53,930 nt of DNA from Caldiserica bacterium UBA4770 (GTDB lineage: Bacteria > Caldisericota > Caldisericia > Caldisericales > Caldisericaceae): the NCBI GenBank assembly GCA_002403335.1, contig DHHO01000002.1:71540-125469 (forward strand), in the 5' to 3' direction. The position numbers and the translations under genes were made by a program. The notes beneath the pieces were generated by a model. The model worked only from the letters and a program-made list of their open reading frames with translations, searched no databases and was not told the origin of the DNA. Numbering within the stretch: position 1 is the first letter of the stretch; each line of letters opens with the position of its first letter. Shown here one piece after another: positions 24,942-34,362 of this stretch.

Positions 24942-25633
24942 AGAGTAAAACTATAGGGATTATTGGTGGCATGGGTCCGGAGGCAACTCTGGACCTATGC
25001 TCCAGAATTATAAAGCATACACCCGCCCAGAAAGACCAGGACCATATTCATCTTATCATCGATAATTATCCTCAAATTCCTGATAGAACAGCCTTTATTC
25101 TTGGAAAAGGTGAAAATCCCCTTCCGTATATATTGAAATCTGTAGATTTGCTTGTAAATTGTGGAGTGGATGCATTGTGTATGCCCTGCAATACCGCACA
25201 TTATTTTGTTGAAGATATTAGAAAGCATTCAAGTACTCCTTTTATCAGTATTATAGAGAGTGTTTTGAAAGAAGTGAGAAATAATTATTCTGAAGTTAAA
25301 AATATTGGCCTTCTTGCAACGCGGGGTGTAATAGTTGGGCGTGTTTATCATCAGGTTTTCGAGAATGATGGGTTTAAAATTGTAACCCCTTCAGAGAGTG
25401 TTGAGGATGTAGTGATGGATGTTATTTATTCTGTCAAGGCAGGAACGGGAAGGGAGAAGGTTTACGACCTTCAGATGTGTATTGATTCCTTAAAAGAAAA
25501 AGGATGTGAACTTATTATTGCAGGGTGCACGGAGATTCCCATTCTGTTACCTTTTGTAGAATTACCTGTTCCTGTTGTGGATTCGACGCTCTCTCTTGCA
25601 AAGGAGGTAGTAAGTTTTGCCTTTAAAAAATAG
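24932..25633 (+). CDS. Aspartate/glutamate racemase family protein
   Basis: A 233-aa PLP-independent amino acid racemase. Both catalytic cysteines are present: C86 in MPCNTAH and C199 in AGCTEIP. The N-terminal GIIGGMGPEATLDL is typical of aspartate racemases. The most likely start is a GTG at 24932 within the end of the symporter gene; no ATG occurs in the right place. Its coupling to an acidic amino acid symporter suggests interconversion of D- and L-aspartate (or glutamate) taken up from outside. Confidence 0.9.
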   Translation: MEVKSKTIGIIGGMGPEATLDLCSRIIKHTPAQKDQDHIHLIIDNYPQIPDRTAFILGKGENPLPYILKSVDLLVNCGVDALCMPCNTAHYFVEDIRKHSSTPFISIIESVLKEVRNNYSEVKNIGLLATRGVIVGRVYHQVFENDGFKIVTPSESVEDVVMDVIYSVKAGTGREKVYDLQMCIDSLKEKGCELIIAGCTEIPILLPFVELPVPVVDSTLSLAKEVVSFAFKK

Positions 25634-25650
25634 AAACGAGGGAGGTAGGT

Positions 25651-27525
25651 ATGGAAAATACCGAAGAAATACTCAGGAAAAGGATTGATAACAATAATTA
25701 TGAGAAGCTTCTGGAGATTAACAACCCGGAGCTTTATTCATTTGTCGCAAAGTATATAGAGTTGTGTAATCCGCGAAGTGTTTTTATAAGTAATAGTTCT
25801 CCTGAGGACATAGATTATATAAGGCGTAAGGCTATAGAGAATCACGAAGAAGAGCACTTAAGGACACCAGGGCATACGATTCATTTTGATGCATATGGGG
25901 ATCAGGGGAGAGACAAGGCACACACGAAAATCCTCCTCGAAAAGGGGGAAACTCTTGATGAATTCATCGTGACAGGGGAAAGGGAAGAGAATCTCCTCGA
26001 AATAAATTCAATATTGAAGGACATAATGAATGAAAGAGAGATGTTTGTATGTTTCTTTACCCTTGCTCCAGAGAATTCAATCTTTTCAATTCACTGTGTC
26101 CAGATTACTGATTCTCCATATGTTGCTCATAGTGAAAATATCCTTTATAGACAGGGATATGGAGAGTTTGTAAGGCTTGGCAAAGATGCCCGCTTCTTTA
26201 AATTTGTTCATTCTCAGGGGGAACTTGATGAAAGATTTGTATGTAAGAATCTCGATAAGAGGAGAATTTACATAGACCTCAAGGAAGAAACAGTATATTC
26301 AACAAACACGCAATATGGAGGAAACACCATAGGCCTCAAGAAACTTGCAATGCGCCTTGCAATAAGCAGATGTGCAAAGGAAGGGTGGCTTACAGAACAT
26401 ATGCTTATTATGGGGGTTCATGGACCTCAGGGTAGGGTTACTTATTTTACAGGGGCATTTCCATCGCTATGCGGAAAAACTTCTACTGCTATGCTTGAGG
26501 GTGAAAGCATTGTGGGTGATGATATTGCCTACATTAAAAATAAGAATGGTTTCGCCTTTGCTGCTAATGTTGAAAAGGGAATGTTCGGTATTATTCAGGG
26601 GGTAAATTCAAAGGATGACCCCATCCAGTGGAAGACGCTTCATACCCCTGGGGAAATAATATTCTCCAATGTGCTTGTTACTGAGGATGGTTCTGTTTAC
26701 TGGATAGGACATGATGGGGATGTTCCAGAAAGAGGATATAATCATTCTGGAGAATGGTTCAAAGGAAAAAAAGACAGCAAAGGAAACGAAATTCCACCCT
26801 CGCACCCGAATGCAAGATTTACACTTCCACTTGAAAGTCTTGATAATATTGACCCGAATCTCAATAATCCAGAGGGCGTTCTTGTGGGAGGTTTTATCTA
26901 TGGAGGAAGGGATTCTGATACGTGGGTACCAGTTTGTGAGTCATTTGACTGGGAACATGGTATCATTATGAAAGGGGCTTCTATTGAATCGGAGACAACC
27001 GCAGCAACACTGGGTAAGGAAGGAGTAAGAGAGTTTAACCCAATGTCAAATCTCGATTTTCTATCTATACCAATTGCAAAATATATTACTATTAATCTCG
27101 AATTTGGAAAAAACCTTGCTAAACCTCCTAAAATATTTGGAGTGAACTATTTTTTAAAGGGAGCGGATGGGAACTTTCTTAACGAGAAGAATGATAAGAA
27201 GGTGTGGCTTAAGTGGATGGATTTGAGGGTTCATGATGAGGTAACTGCAATAAAAACTCCTATTGGTTATATTCCTCACTATAAAGACCTGAAAGAGCTA
27301 TTCGAGAAGGTACTTTACAAAGATTATTCATACGATGATTATGTGAAGCAATTTCAAATAAGGGTTCCAGAAAATCTTTCCAAGGTAGAGAGAATTAAAA
27401 GCATTTATTTGAAAATAAAAGATACCCCTGTTAGGGTTTTTGAGGTACTTGAGGAAGAAAAAGAGCGACTTATCAAGGCTTCACAACGGTTCGGGGATTA
27501 TATCTTACCTGAAAAGTTTATTTGA
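25651..27525 (+). CDS. pckG: Phosphoenolpyruvate carboxykinase (GTP)
   Basis: A 624-aa GTP-dependent PEPCK interconverting oxaloacetate and PEP. The GTP-family P-loop FPSLCGKTSTAM (near residue 270) contains the hallmark cysteine. The Mn-binding and substrate regions (GVHGPQGRVTYFTGAFPS, VGDDIAYI) and the NPMSNLDFLSIP segment are intact. Length fits. A GGGAGG site precedes the ATG, 17 nt after the racemase stop. A strong hairpin terminator follows directly. Confidence 0.95.
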   Translation: MENTEEILRKRIDNNNYEKLLEINNPELYSFVAKYIELCNPRSVFISNSSPEDIDYIRRKAIENHEEEHLRTPGHTIHFDAYGDQGRDKAHTKILLEKGETLDEFIVTGEREENLLEINSILKDIMNEREMFVCFFTLAPENSIFSIHCVQITDSPYVAHSENILYRQGYGEFVRLGKDARFFKFVHSQGELDERFVCKNLDKRRIYIDLKEETVYSTNTQYGGNTIGLKKLAMRLAISRCAKEGWLTEHMLIMGVHGPQGRVTYFTGAFPSLCGKTSTAMLEGESIVGDDIAYIKNKNGFAFAANVEKGMFGIIQGVNSKDDPIQWKTLHTPGEIIFSNVLVTEDGSVYWIGHDGDVPERGYNHSGEWFKGKKDSKGNEIPPSHPNARFTLPLESLDNIDPNLNNPEGVLVGGFIYGGRDSDTWVPVCESFDWEHGIIMKGASIESETTAATLGKEGVREFNPMSNLDFLSIPIAKYITINLEFGKNLAKPPKIFGVNYFLKGADGNFLNEKNDKKVWLKWMDLRVHDEVTAIKTPIGYIPHYKDLKELFEKVLYKDYSYDDYVKQFQIRVPENLSKVERIKSIYLKIKDTPVRVFEVLEEEKERLIKASQRFGDYILPEKFI

Positions 27526-27527
27526 TT

Positions 27528-27555
27528 AACAGGGGGGGCTTGCCCCCCCTGTTTT
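27528..27555 (+). terminator. Rho-independent terminator after pckG
   Basis: A 12-bp stem AACAGGGGGGGC/GCCCCCCCTGTT with a 2-nt loop (27528-27553) followed by TTTATTTATT on the plus strand. It lies between the convergent pckG and molybdenum hydroxylase genes. The minus-strand side is less U-rich, so it mainly terminates the plus-strand operon. Confidence 0.9.
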
Positions 27556-29875
27556 ATTTATTAATATTATCTTTAAGAGCTTTCAGTACCTTTTCTGGTG
27601 TGTATGGTGTCTTATGAATTCTTATACCGGTTGCATTGTAAAGGGCATTTCCAATTGCAGGGATGGGTCCATTGATGTTTACTTCTGCAACTGATTTTGC
27701 TCCATATGCTCCGGTGGGCTCGTAGGTTTCAATAATAATTGGTACTATCTCAGGTATATCCCTTGAGGAGGGTATCCTGTAATAGAGAAAGTTTGGATTT
27801 ACCATCTTTCCAGATTTTCCAAATTCAAACTCCTCTGTAAGGGCGTAACCAATGCCATTTACTATTGCACCAATAATCTGTCCTTTAACAAGTTCGGGGT
27901 TAATTGGAATACCGCAATCAACAGCTGCAACGTACTTAATGGGAGTTATCTGCCCTGTTTCTGTATCAACCTCTATTTCAACAAAGTGCACTGCAAAAGG
28001 AGGAGGGGAACTCTGTGAGATGAAAGAGGCTGTTGCCATCAACTGCTGATGTTTTCTTACATAAAATGTCTCGTATGCAATTTCAGAAAGTGAAATTCTT
28101 CTTCCACTTCTTTTGCTTATAACCTCTCCATCTTCAATAAGGAATTCTTTTGTATCAAATTCATTAAATTTTTCCCTTGCGTATTCAAAGACCTGCTCCC
28201 TTAATTTCAGTGCTGCATTGTAAACTGCCCCTCCTGAGACAAATGTCCCGCTTGAGGCATATGCCCCTTTATCAAATGGTGTTATGTCGGTATCAGCTGC
28301 ATAGACAATCACCTTATCAGGGCTTGTCCCCAGTGTTTCCCCCACAATCTGAGCGACCACTGTATCAAGACCTGTTCCTATGTCTGTTCCCCCATAAAGA
28401 ATGTTGAATGAACCGTCCTCGTTCAATTTTATTGTGGCAGCACCCATGTCAACTGCAGGGATTCCTGAGCCCTGCATAAGCATTGCCATACCTATCCCTC
28501 TTACCTTTGATTGTTTTCCTGTCTTTTTTCTCCTGTTTTCTGACCAGCTAATTTCCTTTGCCCCTGCTTCTATAAGTCTATCAAGTGATTCACTCTGTAT
28601 ATACTGGGTTACACCTTCTCTTCCTTCTCCAAGTGCTCTGAATATGGGTGAGGTTTCACCACTTCTTATGTGGTTTTTCTTTCTTATTTCAATGGGACTT
28701 ATCCCTAATTTTTCTGCGACTTCATCTACAACCTGCTCCAGAGCTGCATATCCCTGTGTTGCTCCATACCCTCTATAGGCGCCTGCAACAGGAAGGTTGG
28801 TGTATACAACATCTGCTATAAACTCTACATTTTCGGCTTTGTTGTAAAGTGGCAGGGTCTTTGACCCTGTATTTGAGGCAACTGTGAGCCCATGGGTCCC
28901 ATATGCCCCTGTATTGCTGAGGGCGTACATTTTTATTGCATTGAAAGTTCCGTCCTTCTTTGCGCCAATCTTTACTTTAATCTTCATTGGGTGTCTTGTT
29001 CTTGAGGAGATAAATTCTTCCTCTCTTGAATAGAGGTATCTTGCAGGCCTTCCCGTAAGATATGTTGTATATGCACATATTTCTTCAAGGATAATCTCCT
29101 GTTTAACGCCGAATCCTCCCCCGATTCTTGGTTTTATAACTCTTATATCCTTCAAGGGGATACCCGTTACCTGTGACACAATCCTTCTTACATGGAAGGG
29201 TACCTGTGTTGAGGTCCTTATAACAAGCCTTCCATATTCGTCAAGGTATGTAATTGTTACATGAGGTTCAATGGGGCAGTGCTGTGCATAGTGTGTTTCA
29301 AATGTATCCTCAACAACAACATCCGATTCTCTGAATCCCTTTTCAATATCTCCTGTTTTCACCTCAATATGTGCCACAAGGTTTCTTCTGGCATCATATA
29401 CTCCTGAAATACCTTCTTCATCATGAATAACAGGTGCGCCTTCTTTCATTGCTTCTTCCGGGTCAAATACTGCAGGGAGTATTTTATAATTTACCTTAAT
29501 GTGTTTCAGGGCTTCTGTCGCTATCTCTTCTGTTTCAGCTGCAACCGTGAGAACTCTATCTCCCACGTAACGAACCTTTCTGTTAAACATACAGGTATCG
29601 TAGGGAGACGGTTCTGGCCATCCCTGCCCTGCTGTTGTGTGCAGATACTGAGGGGTGTTTTTATAGGAGAGGATGAGTTTAACCCCCGGGATTTTCAATG
29701 CTTCTTCTTCCTCAATGTCCTCTATAATTGCATGTGCATAGGGAGAGTAAAGACTTTTTATCTGAAGTGCATTTTTTATCTCCATATCATCAGTAAATAA
29801 TGGCTGCCCTGTAGCAAGGGCAAGTGCGTCTATCTTTTCTACACTTTTTCCTATGTATTTAAAAAATCCCTCCAT
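27554..29875 (-). CDS. Xanthine dehydrogenase-family molybdopterin-binding subunit
   Basis: The 773-aa catalytic subunit of a molybdenum hydroxylase (xanthine oxidase family). It contains the molybdopterin segments PRIGGGFGVKQE, AYRGYGATQGY and GGTDIGTGLDTVVAQI. The conserved active-site Glu appears to be in GAYGAKSVAEVN near the C-terminus (family consensus GxGE). Start overlaps the Fe-S subunit stop (TAATG). With the Fe-S and FAD subunits it would hydroxylate a purine, other N-heterocycle or aldehyde; the neighbouring amidohydrolases make an N-heterocycle plausible. The exact substrate is not predictable. Confidence 0.93.
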   Translation of the reverse strand: MEGFFKYIGKSVEKIDALALATGQPLFTDDMEIKNALQIKSLYSPYAHAIIEDIEEEEALKIPGVKLILSYKNTPQYLHTTAGQGWPEPSPYDTCMFNRKVRYVGDRVLTVAAETEEIATEALKHIKVNYKILPAVFDPEEAMKEGAPVIHDEEGISGVYDARRNLVAHIEVKTGDIEKGFRESDVVVEDTFETHYAQHCPIEPHVTITYLDEYGRLVIRTSTQVPFHVRRIVSQVTGIPLKDIRVIKPRIGGGFGVKQEIILEEICAYTTYLTGRPARYLYSREEEFISSRTRHPMKIKVKIGAKKDGTFNAIKMYALSNTGAYGTHGLTVASNTGSKTLPLYNKAENVEFIADVVYTNLPVAGAYRGYGATQGYAALEQVVDEVAEKLGISPIEIRKKNHIRSGETSPIFRALGEGREGVTQYIQSESLDRLIEAGAKEISWSENRRKKTGKQSKVRGIGMAMLMQGSGIPAVDMGAATIKLNEDGSFNILYGGTDIGTGLDTVVAQIVGETLGTSPDKVIVYAADTDITPFDKGAYASSGTFVSGGAVYNAALKLREQVFEYAREKFNEFDTKEFLIEDGEVISKRSGRRISLSEIAYETFYVRKHQQLMATASFISQSSPPPFAVHFVEIEVDTETGQITPIKYVAAVDCGIPINPELVKGQIIGAIVNGIGYALTEEFEFGKSGKMVNPNFLYYRIPSSRDIPEIVPIIIETYEPTGAYGAKSVAEVNINGPIPAIGNALYNATGIRIHKTPYTPEKVLKALKDNINK

Positions 29876-30342
29876 TATTTACCTCCTTTAATAAGTTCAA
29901 TTGCATATTTAATGGCTTCTATTTGCTGGATGTACCCTGTGCACCTACAGAGGTTGCCGTCCAGTGCTATTTTTATATCTTCCACTGTTGGGCTCGGGTT
30001 ATTTTTAAGCAGGGCATAAGCTGTAAGCACTGCCCCGGGTGTGCAAAAACCGCACTGAACGGCTCCTTTTTCCGCAAATGCCTTCTGAATGGGATGAGGG
30101 TGTTTGATACTGCCTATCCCCTTTACTGTCAAAATTTCCTGTCCCACAACCTGTGCAGCCAATGTTACGCAGCTTGCTCTGGGTATTCCACCAATAAGTA
30201 CCGTACAGGCACCACAAGTCCCGAGGTAGCAATTCCCTTTTACCTCTGTGTAGCCATTCCGTCTGAGGAGATCAAGCAGCACCTCTCCTTCCGAAAATTC
30301 AAATTCCTTTTTCTCACCATTAATGGTGAAGTGTGCCTTCAT
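29875..30342 (-). CDS. Molybdenum hydroxylase [2Fe-2S] subunit
   Basis: A 155-aa electron-transfer subunit with two [2Fe-2S] clusters. The plant-ferredoxin-type N-terminal cluster has C38, C43, C46 and C58 (GNCYLGTCGACTVLIGG). The helical C-terminal domain holds QCGFCTPG and LCRCTGY. Typical length. It begins right at the end of the FAD-subunit gene and overlaps the catalytic-subunit start. Confidence 0.96.
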   Translation of the reverse strand: MKAHFTINGEKKEFEFSEGEVLLDLLRRNGYTEVKGNCYLGTCGACTVLIGGIPRASCVTLAAQVVGQEILTVKGIGSIKHPHPIQKAFAEKGAVQCGFCTPGAVLTAYALLKNNPSPTVEDIKIALDGNLCRCTGYIQQIEAIKYAIELIKGGK

Positions 30343-31197
30343 CTATACCTCCCTCAGGAAACTTGTAAGTATTCTTTTTGCAAATACCCCTGCAATATGG
30401 GCTCTATACTCTTTACTGAGCCTGATATCTGTATCTACATTTATGTTTTCCTCAACAAAATCTGCAAATATCTCAATATTTTTTTCGGACAACTGTCGTC
30501 CTTTAAGGTATTCCTCCCCTTCGGTAAAGAATTCTGCCTCCCCTGGCCTTGCACCTGTTACGATTGTAGCATCTTTAACAGTGTCACCTGATAATTGTAC
30601 GAGTATTCCCATATTGAGGAGGGGGATTTCTGTTGCGTTCTTCACGAATCTTTCCATTCCAAACCTGAAGTCTTCCCCCTTCTTTTCGAGAACAATCTCC
30701 TTAATAATTGAATGCTTCAAGGTTTCCCTGAAATTGCCTGCATAAAATTCCTTTAAGGGAATTTCGCTCTCCCTGTCACCGCTACTTATTAAAACCCTTG
30801 CCCTTATGGCTGCAAGGAGTGTCACAATATCTGAATAAGGCTCATTTTGTGCAACTGAACCCCCAATGGTAATTTGATTTCTCAATAATTCTGTGGCGAT
30901 TGATTGCAGAACTTTTTTAATGCTATATCCGTTGTAATAGTTTATTGCTCCTGAATTAATGAGCTCGCTTATAGTTGTTGTGGCACCGATTGCAACCCTT
31001 CCCTCGTTTTCTTTCACATAATTTAAATGGAGATTATTAAGAAAGATCAGTCTTCTAATTAGAGGATTGGGAAATGCTGCTATGTGAAGGCCGCCTCCGA
31101 TGATTCGGGCAGAGTCTTTCCCCTCTTTTAATAGCTTTACGGCTTCTTCAATAGTTTCAGGATAAAAGCATTCGCTAACTCCTTTTAGCTTTAGCAT
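30343..31197 (-). CDS. Molybdenum hydroxylase FAD-binding subunit
   Basis: The 284-aa medium subunit passing electrons from the Fe-S clusters to an acceptor. The FAD-binding motif is ARIIGGGLHIAAFPNP (family GGGTDL variants), followed by VAIGATTTISEL and ITIGGSVAQNEPYSDIVTLLAA, equivalent to the family TxGGNxA region. It lies 61 nt after the amidohydrolase pair with AGGAGG at the ATG. The gene order FAD, Fe-S, Mo is the standard M-S-L order. Confidence 0.93.
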   Translation of the reverse strand: MLKLKGVSECFYPETIEEAVKLLKEGKDSARIIGGGLHIAAFPNPLIRRLIFLNNLHLNYVKENEGRVAIGATTTISELINSGAINYYNGYSIKKVLQSIATELLRNQITIGGSVAQNEPYSDIVTLLAAIRARVLISSGDRESEIPLKEFYAGNFRETLKHSIIKEIVLEKKGEDFRFGMERFVKNATEIPLLNMGILVQLSGDTVKDATIVTGARPGEAEFFTEGEEYLKGRQLSEKNIEIFADFVEENINVDTDIRLSKEYRAHIAGVFAKRILTSFLREV

Positions 31198-31258
31198 ATT
31201 ACCTCCTTGAGGTTATTTCTAAATTATATATAAAGTTTTAACAAATTTTAACTCTTTC

Positions 31259-32374
31259 CTAAGAAAAGTAAACCTCTTTCCCATTTATGAATACTTTTTT
31301 CGCCTGTGTTTTTGTTTCCCAGGGGTCTCCGTCAAAGATAGTAAGGGTGCAATCCTTACCCTCTTTGATACTTCCGAAACTCTCCATTCCCAGAATCTTT
31401 GCTGGTACAGATGTAATGGTTGCAAGCGCTTTTTCTCTTTTAAGCCCTTCTCTTATAAGTAACCCTGCCTGAATCCTCAGGAATTCCGCAGGGAAGAGAG
31501 GATGTCCGGAAATAATTGCGGTTTCTATGCCATTTTCAATGAGTGCTACAGGGACTTCTGGGGAAAGGTGGCTTAATTCTCTGGATTCTCTTGATAATAT
31601 AATCGGACCAAATGCAACAGGTATTTTTCTCTTTTTGATTTCGTCTATGAGTAAGTCTGCTTCAAACCCATTCGTTATAACTGAGTTAAGCTCAAACTCA
31701 TCTGATATGCGTAATCCTGTCATAATATCATCTGCGCGGAATGAGGAAAGAAATGCCCTGTCTTTTCCACTAACGATAGGAAGAAGCGACTCTTCAAATA
31801 GGGAGAACTTTTTCTTACTCTTTTTGTATTCCTTTGCCCGTGATAGTGCCTCCCTTATAAGATAAGCATTGCCCATTCTTGTCATTGGCATCTTTTTCTG
31901 TTTCATATAAACAAATTTTGGCTCATTATTCAGAGAAAATCTCATTCCGAATGGTGACTTGATGGTCATATCAAGGATATTGTCACCCACGTTCCATATA
32001 AGAGATCCTCTCCCCCCGATAGTATTGGAAATTCCGGCAAGTACAAGGCTCATTGTGACCCCGCCCCTTATTGATTTTTTGAAGGATTCATCGTATGGGT
32101 TAATTCCATCAAGAGCAACAAGCTCAGGAGTCTGGGGGTTTGTTTCCTCATTAAGGTCGACTCCTTCAATCCTTCCAAGGGATTCCTCTCTGAGCCCAAT
32201 TCCAGATGCAAGATCTATAAATCCTGGTGTTACAAATTTTGCCATGTGGGTTTTACTTACTTTATCTTTTGTATCCTCACCGATGTGGATGATTTTTCCC
32301 CTTTCAAAAAGGATCACTCTGTCTTCAAGGATTTTTTTGCCATCAAAAAGTTTTTCTGCAATAATCTTATACAT
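31259..32374 (-). CDS. Amidohydrolase paralogue lacking metal ligands (probable pseudoenzyme)
   Basis: A 371-aa homologue of the adjacent amidohydrolase, aligning along its length (NPQTPELVALDGINP, MPMTRMGNAYLIREALSRAKEY). All recognisable metal-site residues are replaced: GFIDAHSHLG becomes GFIDLASGIG, HSHRADD becomes SSFRADD, IEHG becomes ITNG, and TDHP becomes SGHP. The fold-supporting Arg-Ala-Asp-Asp is kept. It should not hydrolyse substrates by the usual mechanism and may be a structural or regulatory partner. The start is the MYKIIAEK ATG with AAAGGAGG upstream; an in-frame extension into the neighbour is not real. It overlaps the active paralogue by 8 nt. Confidence 0.85.
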   Translation of the reverse strand: MYKIIAEKLFDGKKILEDRVILFERGKIIHIGEDTKDKVSKTHMAKFVTPGFIDLASGIGLREESLGRIEGVDLNEETNPQTPELVALDGINPYDESFKKSIRGGVTMSLVLAGISNTIGGRGSLIWNVGDNILDMTIKSPFGMRFSLNNEPKFVYMKQKKMPMTRMGNAYLIREALSRAKEYKKSKKKFSLFEESLLPIVSGKDRAFLSSFRADDIMTGLRISDEFELNSVITNGFEADLLIDEIKKRKIPVAFGPIILSRESRELSHLSPEVPVALIENGIETAIISGHPLFPAEFLRIQAGLLIREGLKREKALATITSVPAKILGMESFGSIKEGKDCTLTIFDGDPWETKTQAKKVFINGKEVYFS

Positions 32375-33527
32375 ATTTACCTCCTTTAAATACAATCTTA
32401 CCATCCACGATAACCTGCTCGCACCTTGCCTGTGTGGAGAATGGATGCCCAGAGTAGATGGATAGGTCTGCAATCTTCCCCTTTTCAATGCTTCCGTAGT
32501 CTTTATCTATATCGAGTATCCTTGCAGCATTTATAGTGATAAGTTCAAGGGCTTTTTCCTCTCCCATTCCTCCATAGTAGGCAACCAAGCCTGTTTGGAT
32601 GGGAAGGTACTGTATTGGTATGACAGGGTGGTCTGTCATTAGAGCTACGAGTACACCTGCTTCAACAAGTTTTGCAGGATTTTCAAAAGAGGAGGACTTT
32701 GTTTCAACCTTCTGTGAAACATCTAAGAGTGGCCCTGCTATAACGGGTACCTTCTCTCTGGCAAGAAAATCTCTCACCCTTACAGCATCCGTTCCATGTT
32801 CTATTGTGACATCAAGTCCAAATTCGTGTTTGGCTATGCGGATGGCTGTAACAATATCATCTGCTCTGTGCGAATGAATCCTTAAGGGAATCCTGTGTTC
32901 AAATGCTGGAATGAATGCCTCCATGTTCAGGTCTGTTACTACCTTATCCTTCTTTTTCTTTTTGTTCTCATAGTATTCCTTTGCCTTTGAAAGGGTTTCT
33001 CTGAAAACCTTTGCAGTGCCCATCCTTGTTGTAGGCAGCTGTGACTTTTCTGAATAAACTCTTTTCGGGTTTTCTCCAAATGCACACTTTAATCCTGAAG
33101 GATTTTTAATGACCATCTCATCAACGATGCTTCCATAGGTTTTCATTACGACACTCTGCCCTCCTACAACGTTTCCTGAGCCAGGCCCTGTAAAAATAAC
33201 AGTGATACCTGCAGATATTGCATCTTTATAAGCAGGGTCCTGGGGATTGATTGCATCAATGGCTCTCATTGCAGGAGTTGCGGGATTTGTCATTTCATTT
33301 CCATCGTATCCTTCAAAGGTAGATTCGAGTGCAAAGAGCCCCAGATGGGAGTGAGCATCAATAAACCCGGGGAAAATGAACTTACCTTCTGCATTAATTT
33401 TCTCAAAGTTTCCCCTGAATGGTTTGTTTGAAATATCCTTGATTCTTCCAGCATCAATCAGGATAAACCCATCGGGGATGATACCCCTTGTAACCGTAAA
33501 AATCTTTCCATGTTCGATTGATAGCAT
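32367..33527 (-). CDS. Amidohydrolase with intact metal site
   Basis: A 386-aa metal-dependent hydrolase of the imidazolonepropionase-like group (COG1228). The ligand set is complete: HSH in GFIDAHSHLG, HSHRADD, EHG and the catalytic TDHP aspartate. It would open cyclic amides or similar C-N bonds. It is the first gene of a minus-strand cluster running into the inactive paralogue and then the molybdenum hydroxylase, which suggests stepwise breakdown of an N-heterocycle. AAGGAGG precedes the ATG. Confidence 0.9.
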   Translation of the reverse strand: MLSIEHGKIFTVTRGIIPDGFILIDAGRIKDISNKPFRGNFEKINAEGKFIFPGFIDAHSHLGLFALESTFEGYDGNEMTNPATPAMRAIDAINPQDPAYKDAISAGITVIFTGPGSGNVVGGQSVVMKTYGSIVDEMVIKNPSGLKCAFGENPKRVYSEKSQLPTTRMGTAKVFRETLSKAKEYYENKKKKKDKVVTDLNMEAFIPAFEHRIPLRIHSHRADDIVTAIRIAKHEFGLDVTIEHGTDAVRVRDFLAREKVPVIAGPLLDVSQKVETKSSSFENPAKLVEAGVLVALMTDHPVIPIQYLPIQTGLVAYYGGMGEEKALELITINAARILDIDKDYGSIEKGKIADLSIYSGHPFSTQARCEQVIVDGKIVFKGGKYV

Positions 33528-33880
33528 GTTACCTCCTTAAAATTATGAGATTTTATCACTAAAAGAAGATTTTCGAAATGGAACGTTTTTAAAGTATTGC
33601 ATTTTCTGGCAGTAACCGTTGGAAAGCAATGTTTATATTGCTTGTTTTCTCTCTTTTTCATGATAAAGGTCTGTTTATTTGCGAAAAATTTATTATTTAT
33701 CTTCTATCATCTATTTTATTGCTTTGAATTTGACTGGTGTTGACCCAACTTGATAAGGATGGCTCGCTTAATTTCTGCTATGTTGAATGCTCTAATAGGT
33801 TTATGCTACGTATGCTTCTAAAATGTTTATTTATTGTGAGAGGATAAGGGAGAAGATAGGGAAAGACAAGATAAAACCAA
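33528..33880. other. Intergenic region left of the island
   Basis: No gene recognised. A weak minus-strand promoter for the amidohydrolase cluster may lie at 33550-33577 (TTCGAA, 16-nt spacer, TAAAAT). Near 33838-33870 the bases turn purine-rich (AGGATAAGGGAGAAGAT), resembling the start of the long repeat that follows. Confidence 0.4.
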
Positions 33881-33906
33881 TAACCTGATGAAAAGAGCAC
33901 AGGTTA
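33881..33906. repeat. Hairpin repeat copy 1
   Basis: TAACCTG, a 12-nt loop, CAGGTTA, then CAGAGGATTAAGG. First of five members of a dispersed family; this copy marks the left end of long repeat A. Confidence 0.7.
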
Positions 33907-34191
33907 CAGAGGATTAAGGAAAAGATCGGGAGAGGATTGGGGATAAGGACAAAGAAAAGTTAGTAGTGCAGGCGGTAATATCGCACCAAAAAATTTTCAT
34001 TTCGTAAGCTCAAAGACCAGAAAAGTTTATCGTGCACCGCCCTGCAAAAATCATTTTAAAAGGAAGAAATAAGCTGTAGTCAAATCCTACATACCGAGGT
34101 CGCATAGGTGAGATGGTTTTGATATAATTTTCCCACCTCAGTTAGTTATTCGCTGTGCGATTGTAAATTCATTGGCAGGCTGACCGCCTGC
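33900..34191 (+). repeat. Long direct repeat A (left island border)
   Basis: About 292 bp, repeated in the same orientation at 49094-49387 with roughly a dozen substitutions and one 2-nt indel. It contains a stem-like core (GGCGGT...ACCGCC with inner GCAC...GTGC), an extended -10 motif TGATATAAT (34120-34128) and a final hairpin GCAGGC-TGACC-GCCTGC. A short match (GGGCCCGGCTC) recurs beyond both copies. Confidence 0.92.
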
Positions 34192-34362
34192 AACTTCACT
34201 GCTTTGATGGTGGTAATTTAGAGGGCCCGGCTCGCAATTTACAAGATCCCTCAAAGAGTAAAAAAGATTTAGATAGTAGAATTTTGATGCTTGACAAATT
34301 TTTCAAAAGGGATAAACTTTTATTGAAAGATAAAAAAGTATTTAATTTTAAAAAGGGGATAA

